DNA from: 38-11 sp964539975
Lineage (GTDB): Bacteria; Bacillota; Clostridia; Tissierellales; Dethiosulfatibacteraceae
Direction: 5' to 3'
Length of the DNA: 64,000 bases
Assembly: GCA_964539975.1 (NCBI GenBank)
Contig: CAZIKK010000010.1
Coordinates: 16,266 to 80,265, forward strand
This document shows, piece by piece, positions 1-7,415 of the stretch. The notes beneath the pieces are model-generated. The model was not told the DNA's origin. It worked only from the letters and a program-made list of their open reading frames with translations, and did not search any database. Made by a program: the position numbers and the translations under genes. How positions within the stretch are numbered: position 1 is the stretch's first letter; the number at the start of each line of letters is the position of its first letter.

Positions 1-214
1 GGTCAGAGGACCCCTTATGCAGTTCCCTGATTTGTTTGATGCCCCAGTTTAGCCTACAGGTCGGCTAAGTGAGACAAGCTAGCAGCTTTACGCTGCAAAT
101 GCTAAATTATTGTTTGTTTTTGCGTTTAATTTAGGTTGCCACTTTTATCGCTGATTGGCAACAGCGGCTCGCTTATCATACTTCTATACCCCCGTCGAAA
201 CCAATTACGCCCCC
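1..214 (-). ncRNA. ssrA: tmRNA (transfer-messenger RNA), 3' part beyond window
   Basis: Ribosome-rescue RNA that adds a degradation tag to stalled peptides together with SmpB. On the minus strand the 5' end at about 214 reads GGGGGCGTAATTGGTTTCGA, the conserved start of bacterial tmRNA. The tag reading frame runs from the resume GCA codon at 123-121 to TAA at 90-88 and encodes AKTNNNLAFAA. Alanine-first, AA-last composition is typical, but the third-last residue is Phe where Leu or Val is usual. The 3' acceptor half lies outside the window. The mature 5' end abuts the smpB stop codon (215-217), and I see no convincing separate promoter in the smpB 3' end, so processing from a joint smpB-ssrA transcript is inferred. 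Confidence 0.95.
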
Positions 215-667
215 TTAATAATCTTTAATCCGTTGCATTCTTCTTTCAGCATCTTTTTGGGCAATGTCTTGTCTTTTGTCATACTTCTTTTTCCCAATGG
301 CTACTGCCAATTCCATTTTAACCAATCCATTTTTTAGATATAAGGAAAGTGGGATCAATGAGTAACCTTTTTGTGTAGTGAGTCCCACCAGCTTTCTTAT
401 TTCTCGCTTGTTCAACAATAGTTTTCTCTTTCTGACAGGATCTCTATTATAGATATTGCCTTGTTCATAAGGACTCACGTGCATATTGGAAACAAAAACT
501 TCACCATTCTCAACGTGTGCATAGCTGTCTCTTAGATTAACCTTCCCCTGTCTTATGGATTTGACTTCTGTCCCTGTCAAAACCAAGCCAGCTTCATAGG
601 TCTCTTCAATGAAGTAATCAAAACGCGCTTTTTTGTTCTTGGCTATGACTCTTATATTGTCTCCCAT
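215..667 (-). CDS. smpB: SsrA-binding protein SmpB
   Basis: Binds the tRNA-like domain of tmRNA and delivers it to stalled ribosomes. The 150-residue product has the family length, the beta-barrel motif GTEVKSIRQGKVNLRDSYA and a basic C-terminal tail (KKKYDKRQ... to RIKDY) that enters the empty mRNA channel. I chose ATG at 667 (MGDNIRV) rather than GTG at 676 because AGGTGAT lies seven bases before it, while the GTG has its purine-rich stretch too close. Its stop codon directly touches the 5' end of ssrA. A consensus sigma-A promoter lies just upstream, so smpB-ssrA can be transcribed apart from rnr-cvfB. Confidence 0.97.
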   Translation of the reverse strand: MGDNIRVIAKNKKARFDYFIEETYEAGLVLTGTEVKSIRQGKVNLRDSYAHVENGEVFVSNMHVSPYEQGNIYNRDPVRKRKLLLNKREIRKLVGLTTQKGYSLIPLSLYLKNGLVKMELAVAIGKKKYDKRQDIAQKDAERRMQRIKDY

Positions 668-693
668 TTTAATCACCTGTCCTTAAACAACAT

Positions 694-722
694 ATTATAG
701 CAAATAATTTAATTTATGTCAA
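694..722 (-). promoter_or_regulatory. sigma-A promoter of smpB-ssrA
   Basis: Perfect consensus on the minus strand: -35 TTGACA (722-717), 17-bp spacer, -10 TATAAT (699-694). Predicted start is about 20 bases before the smpB start codon. It lies between cvfB and smpB. Confidence 0.9.
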
Positions 723-734
723 TTTACAGACAAA

Positions 735-1565
735 TCAACGTTTGTCATCGGCCTGGATCCCCTTCTCAGTGATACGTATCAATTTTCGTTTATATAGTCT
801 GCCTATGGCCGTTTTGAATGCATTTTTGCTCATTCCAAACTCATTATTTATCACAGTTGGATGTGTTTTGTCGTTATAAGGCAAGAATCCACCAGCTTTT
901 GCCAATTTCATGTAGATCTTTTCTGCATCATCATCCATTTTTTTGTGGGCTTTATCAAAAAGATTCAGATTAAGCTTCCCATCATCTCTCACTTTGACGA
1001 CCCTAGCATCGATCTTGTCACCTATTCTTTTTCCAAAGAAGTCCTTCTCCTGTATAAGTCCATGGTACTTGCCCTCAACTGCCACTAAAGCACCTAGGCC
1101 TCTTACGAGAGAATAGATGGTTCCTTCCACTTTATCGCCTATTTTGTAAGGTGAGTTGGTATCCAATAATTCATAGATATCCATTGTCGCACACAGTCTA
1201 TCTGATTTGTCCAGATAAACGCCAACTATGTAGCTTTTTCCAACTCTCAACTGCCCTTTTTGCTCTTTGAATGGCAGAAATAAATCTTTGTCTAAGCCCC
1301 AGTCCATAAAAGCGCCAATATCAGTCAAGTCGTTTACCTTAAGATAGCCTACTTCTCCTAAAACGAGAATGGGTCTTTTTAAAGAACCTTCAAATCGATT
1401 GTTCATTTTATAGATGAAGACGTCTGCAACATCACCTTTATTTAATATTTTTTGTTCTTTTTCTTTCTTGACAAACACTTCTGTTCCATTTTCATCAATA
1501 AATATCAAATCTTTCTTGTCAGCCTTGTTGAATCTCAACGATTGCATTTCACCTAGTTTTATCAT
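735..1565 (-). CDS. cvfB: S1-domain RNA-binding protein, CvfB/YitL family
   Basis: 276-residue protein of the CvfB family: S1-like OB folds in the first two thirds (for example GEVGYLKVNDLTDIGAFMDW and KVEGTIYSLVRGLGALV) and a C-terminal winged-helix part ending in RKLIRITEKGIQ. The family is linked in other Firmicutes to RNA binding and virulence-gene control; its exact role here is unknown. The ATG at 1565 has AAAAGGAG five bases upstream, although it lies inside the end of rnr, giving a 17-bp overlap and suggesting translational coupling. Co-location with rnr and smpB-ssrA puts it in an RNA quality-control group. Confidence 0.88.
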   Translation of the reverse strand: MIKLGEMQSLRFNKADKKDLIFIDENGTEVFVKKEKEQKILNKGDVADVFIYKMNNRFEGSLKRPILVLGEVGYLKVNDLTDIGAFMDWGLDKDLFLPFKEQKGQLRVGKSYIVGVYLDKSDRLCATMDIYELLDTNSPYKIGDKVEGTIYSLVRGLGALVAVEGKYHGLIQEKDFFGKRIGDKIDARVVKVRDDGKLNLNLFDKAHKKMDDDAEKIYMKLAKAGGFLPYNDKTHPTVINNEFGMSKNAFKTAIGRLYKRKLIRITEKGIQADDKR

Positions 1566-3690
1566 ATTTCTCCTTTTTATCGATCAATATAAAATCAATC
1601 TCAGCTTTTGCTATATTTACGTTAATCAATTTCACTTGCACCACATCACCAATTTTATGGGTTCTTTTTGTCATTTCTCCAATCAGACAATAGTTGTTTT
1701 CATCGAAATAGTAATAATCGTCGTCCATACTTGAAATATGAACCAATCCTTCAACCGTGTTGTCCAACTTGATGAATATTCCAAAGCTGGTCACACTTGC
1801 CACAATCCCTTCAAACGTTTCTCCAACATGTGCGGCCATATATTCTGCAATCTTGATGTCGTCTACTTCTCTTTCTAATTGTTCCGCTTTTCGTTCGTTT
1901 ACAGAGCACTGATTCGCCACTTCTGGGAGCAGTTTATAAAGTTTTTTTTCTTTTTGTTGCAAATTCCCGTTTAATGTCGCTTTCAAAATCCGATGGATCT
2001 GAAGGTCAGGATACCGTCTGATTGGCGAAGTGAAATGCGTGTAATACTTTGATGCCAATCCAAAATGAGGTTGGGCTTCATTGCTGTAAATGGCTTTTTT
2101 AAATGATCTTAGCATGATTGTATTGATGACTGCCTCTTCCTTCTTGCCTTTCACGCTTTTGCTAATCCGTTGGTATTCTTTTGGGTGAATATTTCCCATT
2201 CCTTTGATAAAATACCCAAAATTCGCAATAAATTTATTGAATTCAACAATGTCTTCGTAATCAGGTACTTCGTGAATCCGGTACAAGAATGGTGCTTTTG
2301 CCCAATACATATGCTCTGCAACTGTTTCATTGCATAGAATCATAAATTCCTCAATCACACGATTGGCTGTTCTTCTCTCTTCTTTTTCTATGGCAATCGC
2401 CTTTCCTGTATCATCCAGCACAATTTTAGCCTCGTCAAAATCAAAATCAACACAGCCTCTTTTATCTCTTTTCTTTGTCAATATTTCGCTTAAAGCTCCC
2501 ATCAGCCGAAAGTCTTCAACGAAACCCTCATGTTTTTTCGTTAGATCCACTGCTTGATTTTCCAAAATATCTGAAACTTCCGTATATGTCATTCTTACCT
2601 TTGACTGAATCACACTTTCATGAAAATTATAATGAATCACTTGACCTTGTTGATCAACTTCCATCACAACGCTCATGGTCAGTTTGTCTTCGTTGGGATT
2701 CAAGCTACAAACGCCATTTGATATGTTCTTTGGCAACATGGGAATAACTCTTCCCGGCATGTAGACAGAAGTACCTCTAGCGTAGGCTTCTTTGTCGAGA
2801 TCCGAGTTTTCCTTCACATAGTGTGCCACATCAGCTATATGAACACCTAACTCATAATTGCCGTTTTTTAATTTCTTAATGTGCACCGCATCGTCCAGAT
2901 CTTTTGCATCTTCTCCATCGATGGTCATGATGGGGTAAGACCTGAAATCTTTTCTGCGTTTCAACTCCTCTCTGGGTATTTCCCAGGAAATGTTTTCAGC
3001 TTCCTCTCTCACATTGGCAGGAAATTCTACTTTGATACCATGTCTTATTAAGGCTGCCGTTATATGTGTATTGATATCATCACCTCTACCTAAAATATCA
3101 GTGACAACACCTTCTGGATTCTTTCTTTTTCCTGGAAACTCCGTGATTTTTACCACCACTTTGTCTCCTTCAGTCGCTCCATTAAAATCTGACTTTGAAA
3201 TAAATACGTCATGGGATAATCGTCTGTCATCTGGTAGCACAAAAGCAAAATGTCGTGTCTTTTGAAAGGTACCTATTATTTTCTTGTTTGCCCGTTCAAT
3301 GATACGAATTACTTTTCCTTCTGGTTTTTTTACATCGTAGCTGGCTTTTTTCATGGGCCGAACAATAACCAAGTCTCCATTCATAGCACCATTCAAGTCG
3401 GAAGGAGCAATAAAGATATCCTCTTTATCGGAGTCTTCAGGAATAAAAAAACCAAATCCTTTGGGGGATCCTTGGATAATGCCTTTATAGAGATTCATCT
3501 TTTGAGGAATGCCATATCTTTCGTTTCTGGTTTTGATTACCTTGCCTTCAGCTTCCAACTCAGATAATATCCCCAAAATTTCTCGTTTCATATCTTTCGA
3601 TGTATTCAGCTCTTTTAAGATCTCACCGATCAGCATCGGTTTGTAGGCATCTTTACTCATGAAAGACACGATCTTATCTTTTATATTCAT
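1549..3690 (-). CDS. rnr: Ribonuclease R
   Basis: Processive 3'-5' exoribonuclease of the RNase II/RNB family that degrades structured RNA and, with tmRNA-SmpB, the mRNA of stalled ribosomes. 713 residues, the usual size. Order: N-terminal helix-turn-helix-like segment (1-60), two cold-shock/OB domains (about 70-230), RNB catalytic domain containing DGEDAKDLDDAV with the metal-binding aspartates, and a C-terminal S1 domain (EGIVASVTSFGIFIKLDNTV). The start is four bases after the ddl stop, with GGTGATGGG as ribosome-binding site. It is read together with ddl upstream and cvfB downstream. Confidence 0.97.
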   Translation of the reverse strand: MNIKDKIVSFMSKDAYKPMLIGEILKELNTSKDMKREILGILSELEAEGKVIKTRNERYGIPQKMNLYKGIIQGSPKGFGFFIPEDSDKEDIFIAPSDLNGAMNGDLVIVRPMKKASYDVKKPEGKVIRIIERANKKIIGTFQKTRHFAFVLPDDRRLSHDVFISKSDFNGATEGDKVVVKITEFPGKRKNPEGVVTDILGRGDDINTHITAALIRHGIKVEFPANVREEAENISWEIPREELKRRKDFRSYPIMTIDGEDAKDLDDAVHIKKLKNGNYELGVHIADVAHYVKENSDLDKEAYARGTSVYMPGRVIPMLPKNISNGVCSLNPNEDKLTMSVVMEVDQQGQVIHYNFHESVIQSKVRMTYTEVSDILENQAVDLTKKHEGFVEDFRLMGALSEILTKKRDKRGCVDFDFDEAKIVLDDTGKAIAIEKEERRTANRVIEEFMILCNETVAEHMYWAKAPFLYRIHEVPDYEDIVEFNKFIANFGYFIKGMGNIHPKEYQRISKSVKGKKEEAVINTIMLRSFKKAIYSNEAQPHFGLASKYYTHFTSPIRRYPDLQIHRILKATLNGNLQQKEKKLYKLLPEVANQCSVNERKAEQLEREVDDIKIAEYMAAHVGETFEGIVASVTSFGIFIKLDNTVEGLVHISSMDDDYYYFDENNYCLIGEMTKRTHKIGDVVQVKLINVNIAKAEIDFILIDKKEKYDKTR

Positions 3691-3694
3691 CCCA

Positions 3695-4882
3695 TCACCT
3701 TCCCGATTTATTTTTTACTCCTTTTGCCATGTTTTTCAACAAGTCAACGTCATATGTATGGACGTTGTGAGCCCTATCTGCATAATTTTTTTCTGCAATG
3801 TCAATAAGCTTGGTTATTAATGATGAGAATGAGATCCCCGATGGTTCCCACAAATAGAAGGCAACAGAACCTGGAATCGTATTGATTTCATTCACATATA
3901 GCTTTCCTTCTCTATCATCATACAAGAAATCAATTCTGGCCACACCTGAGCCATCAATGGCTTCGAATGCTTTTTTGGACATTTCTTGAATACTCTTGGT
4001 TGTCTCTTTCGGTATGGTTGCAGGTATCCTGCGTTTATCAGCATGGTTGCCTGTCTTACTCATTCTGTCACCCATATACTTATCTTCAAATTTCAAGAAG
4101 TCTTTCCAACCAATCGGCTCCTCGCACAAAGATACGGTGTTGTCTTTTTCGTAACCAAGGACGGCACAGTTGATTTCCCTAACACTTTCTAAGCATTTCT
4201 CTACGATTATCTTTTTATCATAATACATGGCCACTTCTATGGCTTCTCTTAGTTCTTCTTTGTGAGTGGCTCTTGTGATCCCAATGCTAGATCCTAGATT
4301 CGCTGGTTTGACTATTAATGGGTAGGAAATCACTTCCAATTCCTTCAAAATATTTGTGCTATCTGAAAGGTAATCATTTTTATAAAACCACCTATAGGGA
4401 ACGATGGGTAGTTTCTCTGACTCAAACACCTTTTTCATCAATACTTTGTCCATGCCAACAGCAGAAGCTTTTGCTCCAGAAAAACAATAAGGCACACGAC
4501 AATAATCAAGTAACCCTTGTAATGAGCCGTCTTCCACCATTGTTCCATGAACTGCAGGTATGACCACATCTATCACAAACTTGTCTCTTTTTTTGCCAAA
4601 AATGGACTGTTTGGCCTCTGGGTCTGGATATAACGCCAAGCCAGAATCGCTTCCTTTATTACACCAAGGCACCACGACCATTGTCTCTTCAAATCTATTT
4701 TCTTTGTAGGTGGCTATGTTGGTGAGTGTTTCACCTATCCTCCACTTTCCTTGTTGATCGATGTATATGATGGTCGGTTCAAATTTGTTTCTGTCGATGT
4801 TTTCAAAGATTTGCAACCCAGTGATAATGGAAACTTCGTGTTCAACCGATTCGCCTCCAATAATTATGCCTACTCTTTTCAT
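3695..4882 (-). CDS. ddl: D-alanine--D-alanine ligase family protein
   Basis: ATP-grasp ligase that makes the D-Ala-D-Ala dipeptide of peptidoglycan. The N-terminal signature IGGESVEHEVSI, the central KPANLGSSIGI and the C-terminal NEINTIPGS are all present. At 395 residues it is 20-30 longer than usual, mostly from an extended C-terminal tail after about residue 365. The omega-loop region holds KFEDKYM, closer to D-Ala-D-Ala enzymes than to the VanA D-lactate type, but specificity cannot be settled by eye. It is the last gene of the hydrolase-MurF-like-ddl group, 37 bases after the Mur ligase, and leads directly into rnr. Confidence 0.9.
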   Translation of the reverse strand: MKRVGIIIGGESVEHEVSIITGLQIFENIDRNKFEPTIIYIDQQGKWRIGETLTNIATYKENRFEETMVVVPWCNKGSDSGLALYPDPEAKQSIFGKKRDKFVIDVVIPAVHGTMVEDGSLQGLLDYCRVPYCFSGAKASAVGMDKVLMKKVFESEKLPIVPYRWFYKNDYLSDSTNILKELEVISYPLIVKPANLGSSIGITRATHKEELREAIEVAMYYDKKIIVEKCLESVREINCAVLGYEKDNTVSLCEEPIGWKDFLKFEDKYMGDRMSKTGNHADKRRIPATIPKETTKSIQEMSKKAFEAIDGSGVARIDFLYDDREGKLYVNEINTIPGSVAFYLWEPSGISFSSLITKLIDIAEKNYADRAHNVHTYDVDLLKNMAKGVKNKSGR

Positions 4883-4919
4883 CTCTTTCTCCTTAAGATA
4901 CTGCTTGTTATTCTATTGT

Positions 4920-6536
4920 TTAATTTTCATTGTAGGTATCTGGCAAATCATTCTCAAATAACACCACATCGCCAGGTTTTAAAATTGTTTGCAACACCTT
5001 TTGAGAGGCTTCTAAGGATTGTACCACAATAATGTCTTCTTCCGAAAAATGCTGCTCTAACAATCCTTCTTGTATTGGTTTGGTACGCTTCTTTCCAATT
5101 AATACGACTTTATCGCACACTTCCGCCATCTTTTGTCCAAATTTGAAATTTTCTTCGTATTCCATTTCTCCCAACTCTACCATTCCTGGAGTAACGACGA
5201 TTCTTCTTTTTTGCTTAAAAGACTCTAAGACTTCCAATGCCGCCATGGCTCCATCTGGATTTGAGTTGAAGGCATCATCGATGATGATCACCCCTGTTCC
5301 TGGGTCAAGAATCTGGAGTCGATGAGGCACTGGTTGAATTTGTTCAATTCCATTGGCTATTTGAACCAGACTCATACCCATGGCATATCCCACTGCGGCA
5401 CCTGCCAAGATATTTAAGATATTGTGTTTGCCAAGTAGTTTTGTCGTACATTGTACGCTTCCTTTATCTTTAATATGTAAAGTGAAGGTAGATCCTTCTG
5501 AACTTGTCGCAATCTCGTCGGCGTAAACATCTACGCTATTTGTTCTTTTCAGTCCATACAGCAGCTTCTTCGTATATGTCATATCCGCTAGCTTTTTGAC
5601 ACAGTCGTTGTCATAGTTGAAAATAGACCAACCTTCTTCACTCAATTCTTCGATCAATTCATATTTTGTCTTCATAATATTGTCGATGGTCTTAAAAGTT
5701 TCCAGATGACAAGGTCCTATGGATGTAATAATGCCAATATTTGGTTGAACCAATCTAGCCACCTCTTTAATCTCTCCCATCCGTTCAGCGCCTAGTTCTG
5801 CCACAAATACGTCATACTGATCCGTCAATTCTTCATTGATTGCCTTGCTTAATCCCATAGGGGTGTTGTAACTACCGGGAGTTTTATAGGTCTTGAATTT
5901 TTGCTCCAAGATAGTGGCTGTAATAAATTTTGTGCTGGTTTTTCCATAACTGCCGGTTATGCCTACCGTTTTAAGATCCTCAAAAGATTCAATTTTATTT
6001 TGAGCCAGTTTATAGTACTTTGCATTAATGGATTTTTCTAATGGTTTAAGCAACCACAGCCCTCCAATGATATAGTAGGTTCCAAAATGAATAGACCATG
6101 CCAACACGAAAGCTGCTACAGGAAGATAGTGAACCGAACCTGCTATCAATCGAATCATTCCCACTACCACTACAAAATCCAAAACGGTCAACAAGAACGT
6201 CCCCATCAAAAGACGTTTTGCCCGTTCTGTTAACACCAATGGTTTTTTAGATTCATGATGTTTAAATGCATAAGCATATAACGATGTAGCCATCCACACC
6301 ACCGTGAAAGCACCTATGTGAAATGGCCTCAGCAAATAGATTGCTGTTAATGCCGTAGCCACGACTATAAAAGCTTTCGTTTTTTCCGTCAGGACTTTCC
6401 CCTTGTTGCGTCGAAGCCATTCCATGTATTTCTCAAGATCGTATCCTTGTAATTGAGCTATATGCAAGGAATACATCACTCTGTGGTATAAATGCACTCC
6501 CCACATTATAAAAATTAAAATCAACCAAATAGACAT
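4920..6536 (-). CDS. Membrane-anchored Mur ligase family protein (MurF-like)
   Basis: 538-residue ATP-dependent amide ligase. Residues 185-538 hold the Mur central and C-terminal domains: P-loop GITGSYGKTST (192-202), the GSYNTPMG switch segment, AELGAERMGEI, IITSIGPCHLETF and DDAFNSNPDGAM, all closest to MurF, which adds D-Ala-D-Ala to UDP-MurNAc-tripeptide. The N-terminal UDP-sugar-binding domain of ordinary MurF is absent. In its place residues 1-165 carry about five hydrophobic segments (2-20, 54-70, 75-90, 108-130, 136-163). A membrane-bound or lipid-linked acceptor is therefore inferred. It sits between an alpha/beta hydrolase (12 bases upstream) and ddl, a likely donor of the dipeptide. 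It could also be a poly-amino-acid capsule-type ligase. Confidence 0.85.
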   Translation of the reverse strand: MSIWLILIFIMWGVHLYHRVMYSLHIAQLQGYDLEKYMEWLRRNKGKVLTEKTKAFIVVATALTAIYLLRPFHIGAFTVVWMATSLYAYAFKHHESKKPLVLTERAKRLLMGTFLLTVLDFVVVVGMIRLIAGSVHYLPVAAFVLAWSIHFGTYYIIGGLWLLKPLEKSINAKYYKLAQNKIESFEDLKTVGITGSYGKTSTKFITATILEQKFKTYKTPGSYNTPMGLSKAINEELTDQYDVFVAELGAERMGEIKEVARLVQPNIGIITSIGPCHLETFKTIDNIMKTKYELIEELSEEGWSIFNYDNDCVKKLADMTYTKKLLYGLKRTNSVDVYADEIATSSEGSTFTLHIKDKGSVQCTTKLLGKHNILNILAGAAVGYAMGMSLVQIANGIEQIQPVPHRLQILDPGTGVIIIDDAFNSNPDGAMAALEVLESFKQKRRIVVTPGMVELGEMEYEENFKFGQKMAEVCDKVVLIGKKRTKPIQEGLLEQHFSEEDIIVVQSLEASQKVLQTILKPGDVVLFENDLPDTYNEN

Positions 6537-6548
6537 CTGTTTCTCCTT

Positions 6549-7316
6549 CTATTTACTAACATTCAAAAAACTCTCTATTACTACCTTGAAAAGAATAAAG
6601 TCATCGACATAAGCGTAATGCCCGCCATTTTTAACTGTTACCAATCCCGCATCTTTAATCATTTCTGCCATCATTTGTCCCATATAAAGCGGTGTTGCAT
6701 CATCTTTTTCTCCCCAGAACAACAGCGTAGGTGCTTCAATTTTAGGCAGTAAATGTTTCAAGTCATCATGTATCACTTTCACCATCGTTTGCCGCATCAC
6801 CCCTTGAGCTTGTTGGTAATCTTCTGACCCAAACCGCTTGTAAAAAGCTTCCATCCTCTCTTGTTGTCGTTCTTTTGGAGTCATTAGCATGTACATGTTT
6901 TTAAGCTTTTTGAAGCAAAATACTTTTAATTGGCTGCCCAAGCTTTTCTTGGGCACGATGCCCGCACTATCTATTAAAACTAGTTTCTGTATGCCCAACT
7001 CCAAGTCGCTTGCCAGTATGATCCCAATCCTCCCACCGTGCGAATGTCCCATCACAATGGGATTGAAAAGTTCAAGGGTTAGGATGAAACACTTCACCAC
7101 ATGAGCATAATCGTAGGAGTCATAAGCTTTTTCTGGTAAATCGCTTTCTCCAAATCCAGGCAAGTCCAAAGCAGTCACACAAAAATGTGGCTTCAAAAAG
7201 TCTACAATAGGCCTAACTGTTTGTACAGAGCCACCCCACCCGTGGAGGATCAGGACATCTTGTCCTTGTCCTTCTTGGATATAATGGATGCTTTTTCCTT
7301 GAATATCTGCTATCAT
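6549..7316 (-). CDS. Alpha/beta hydrolase
   Basis: 255-residue single-domain alpha/beta hydrolase. Visible features: oxyanion-hole loop LHGWGGS (25-30), nucleophile elbow GHSHGG with Ser92, acid GEKDD with Asp205, and base GGHYAYV with His233. No signal peptide is seen, so it is probably cytoplasmic. The substrate is unknown. As first gene of an operon with a membrane Mur ligase and ddl, action on an envelope precursor or its ester/amide bond is an inference only. The ATG at 7316 has GGAG five bases upstream. It has its own promoter behind the hppA terminator. Confidence 0.85.
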   Translation of the reverse strand: MIADIQGKSIHYIQEGQGQDVLILHGWGGSVQTVRPIVDFLKPHFCVTALDLPGFGESDLPEKAYDSYDYAHVVKCFILTLELFNPIVMGHSHGGRIGIILASDLELGIQKLVLIDSAGIVPKKSLGSQLKVFCFKKLKNMYMLMTPKERQQERMEAFYKRFGSEDYQQAQGVMRQTMVKVIHDDLKHLLPKIEAPTLLFWGEKDDATPLYMGQMMAEMIKDAGLVTVKNGGHYAYVDDFILFKVVIESFLNVSK

Positions 7317-7348
7317 ATCTTCTCCATGTGAGTGTTCAAGCTAACCTG

Positions 7349-7357
7349 ATTATAACA
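7349..7357 (-). promoter_or_regulatory. Extended -10 promoter of hydrolase-Mur ligase-ddl
   Basis: Minus strand TGTTATAAT (7357-7349), a consensus extended -10; the -35 region is poor. It lies between the hppA terminator and the hydrolase gene, so it should start the envelope module independently. Confidence 0.7.
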
Positions 7358-7378
7358 GATCAATCTTGTTTTTAAAAG

Positions 7379-7401
7379 TAAAAAAGCCCCTTTGAGGGGC
7401 T
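7379..7401 (-). terminator. Rho-independent terminator after hppA
   Basis: Minus strand hairpin AGCCCC-TCAAA-GGGGCT followed by a run of T. It separates secG-hppA from the hydrolase operon. Confidence 0.9.
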
Positions 7402-7415
7402 TCTGGCTTCGTTCT

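Noticed and set aside
3695..4882. Vancomycin-type D-Ala-D-lactate ligase
   Set aside because: No VanH or VanX gene lies nearby, and the omega-loop stretch KFEDKYM is closer to ordinary Ddl, so a resistance role is not supported.
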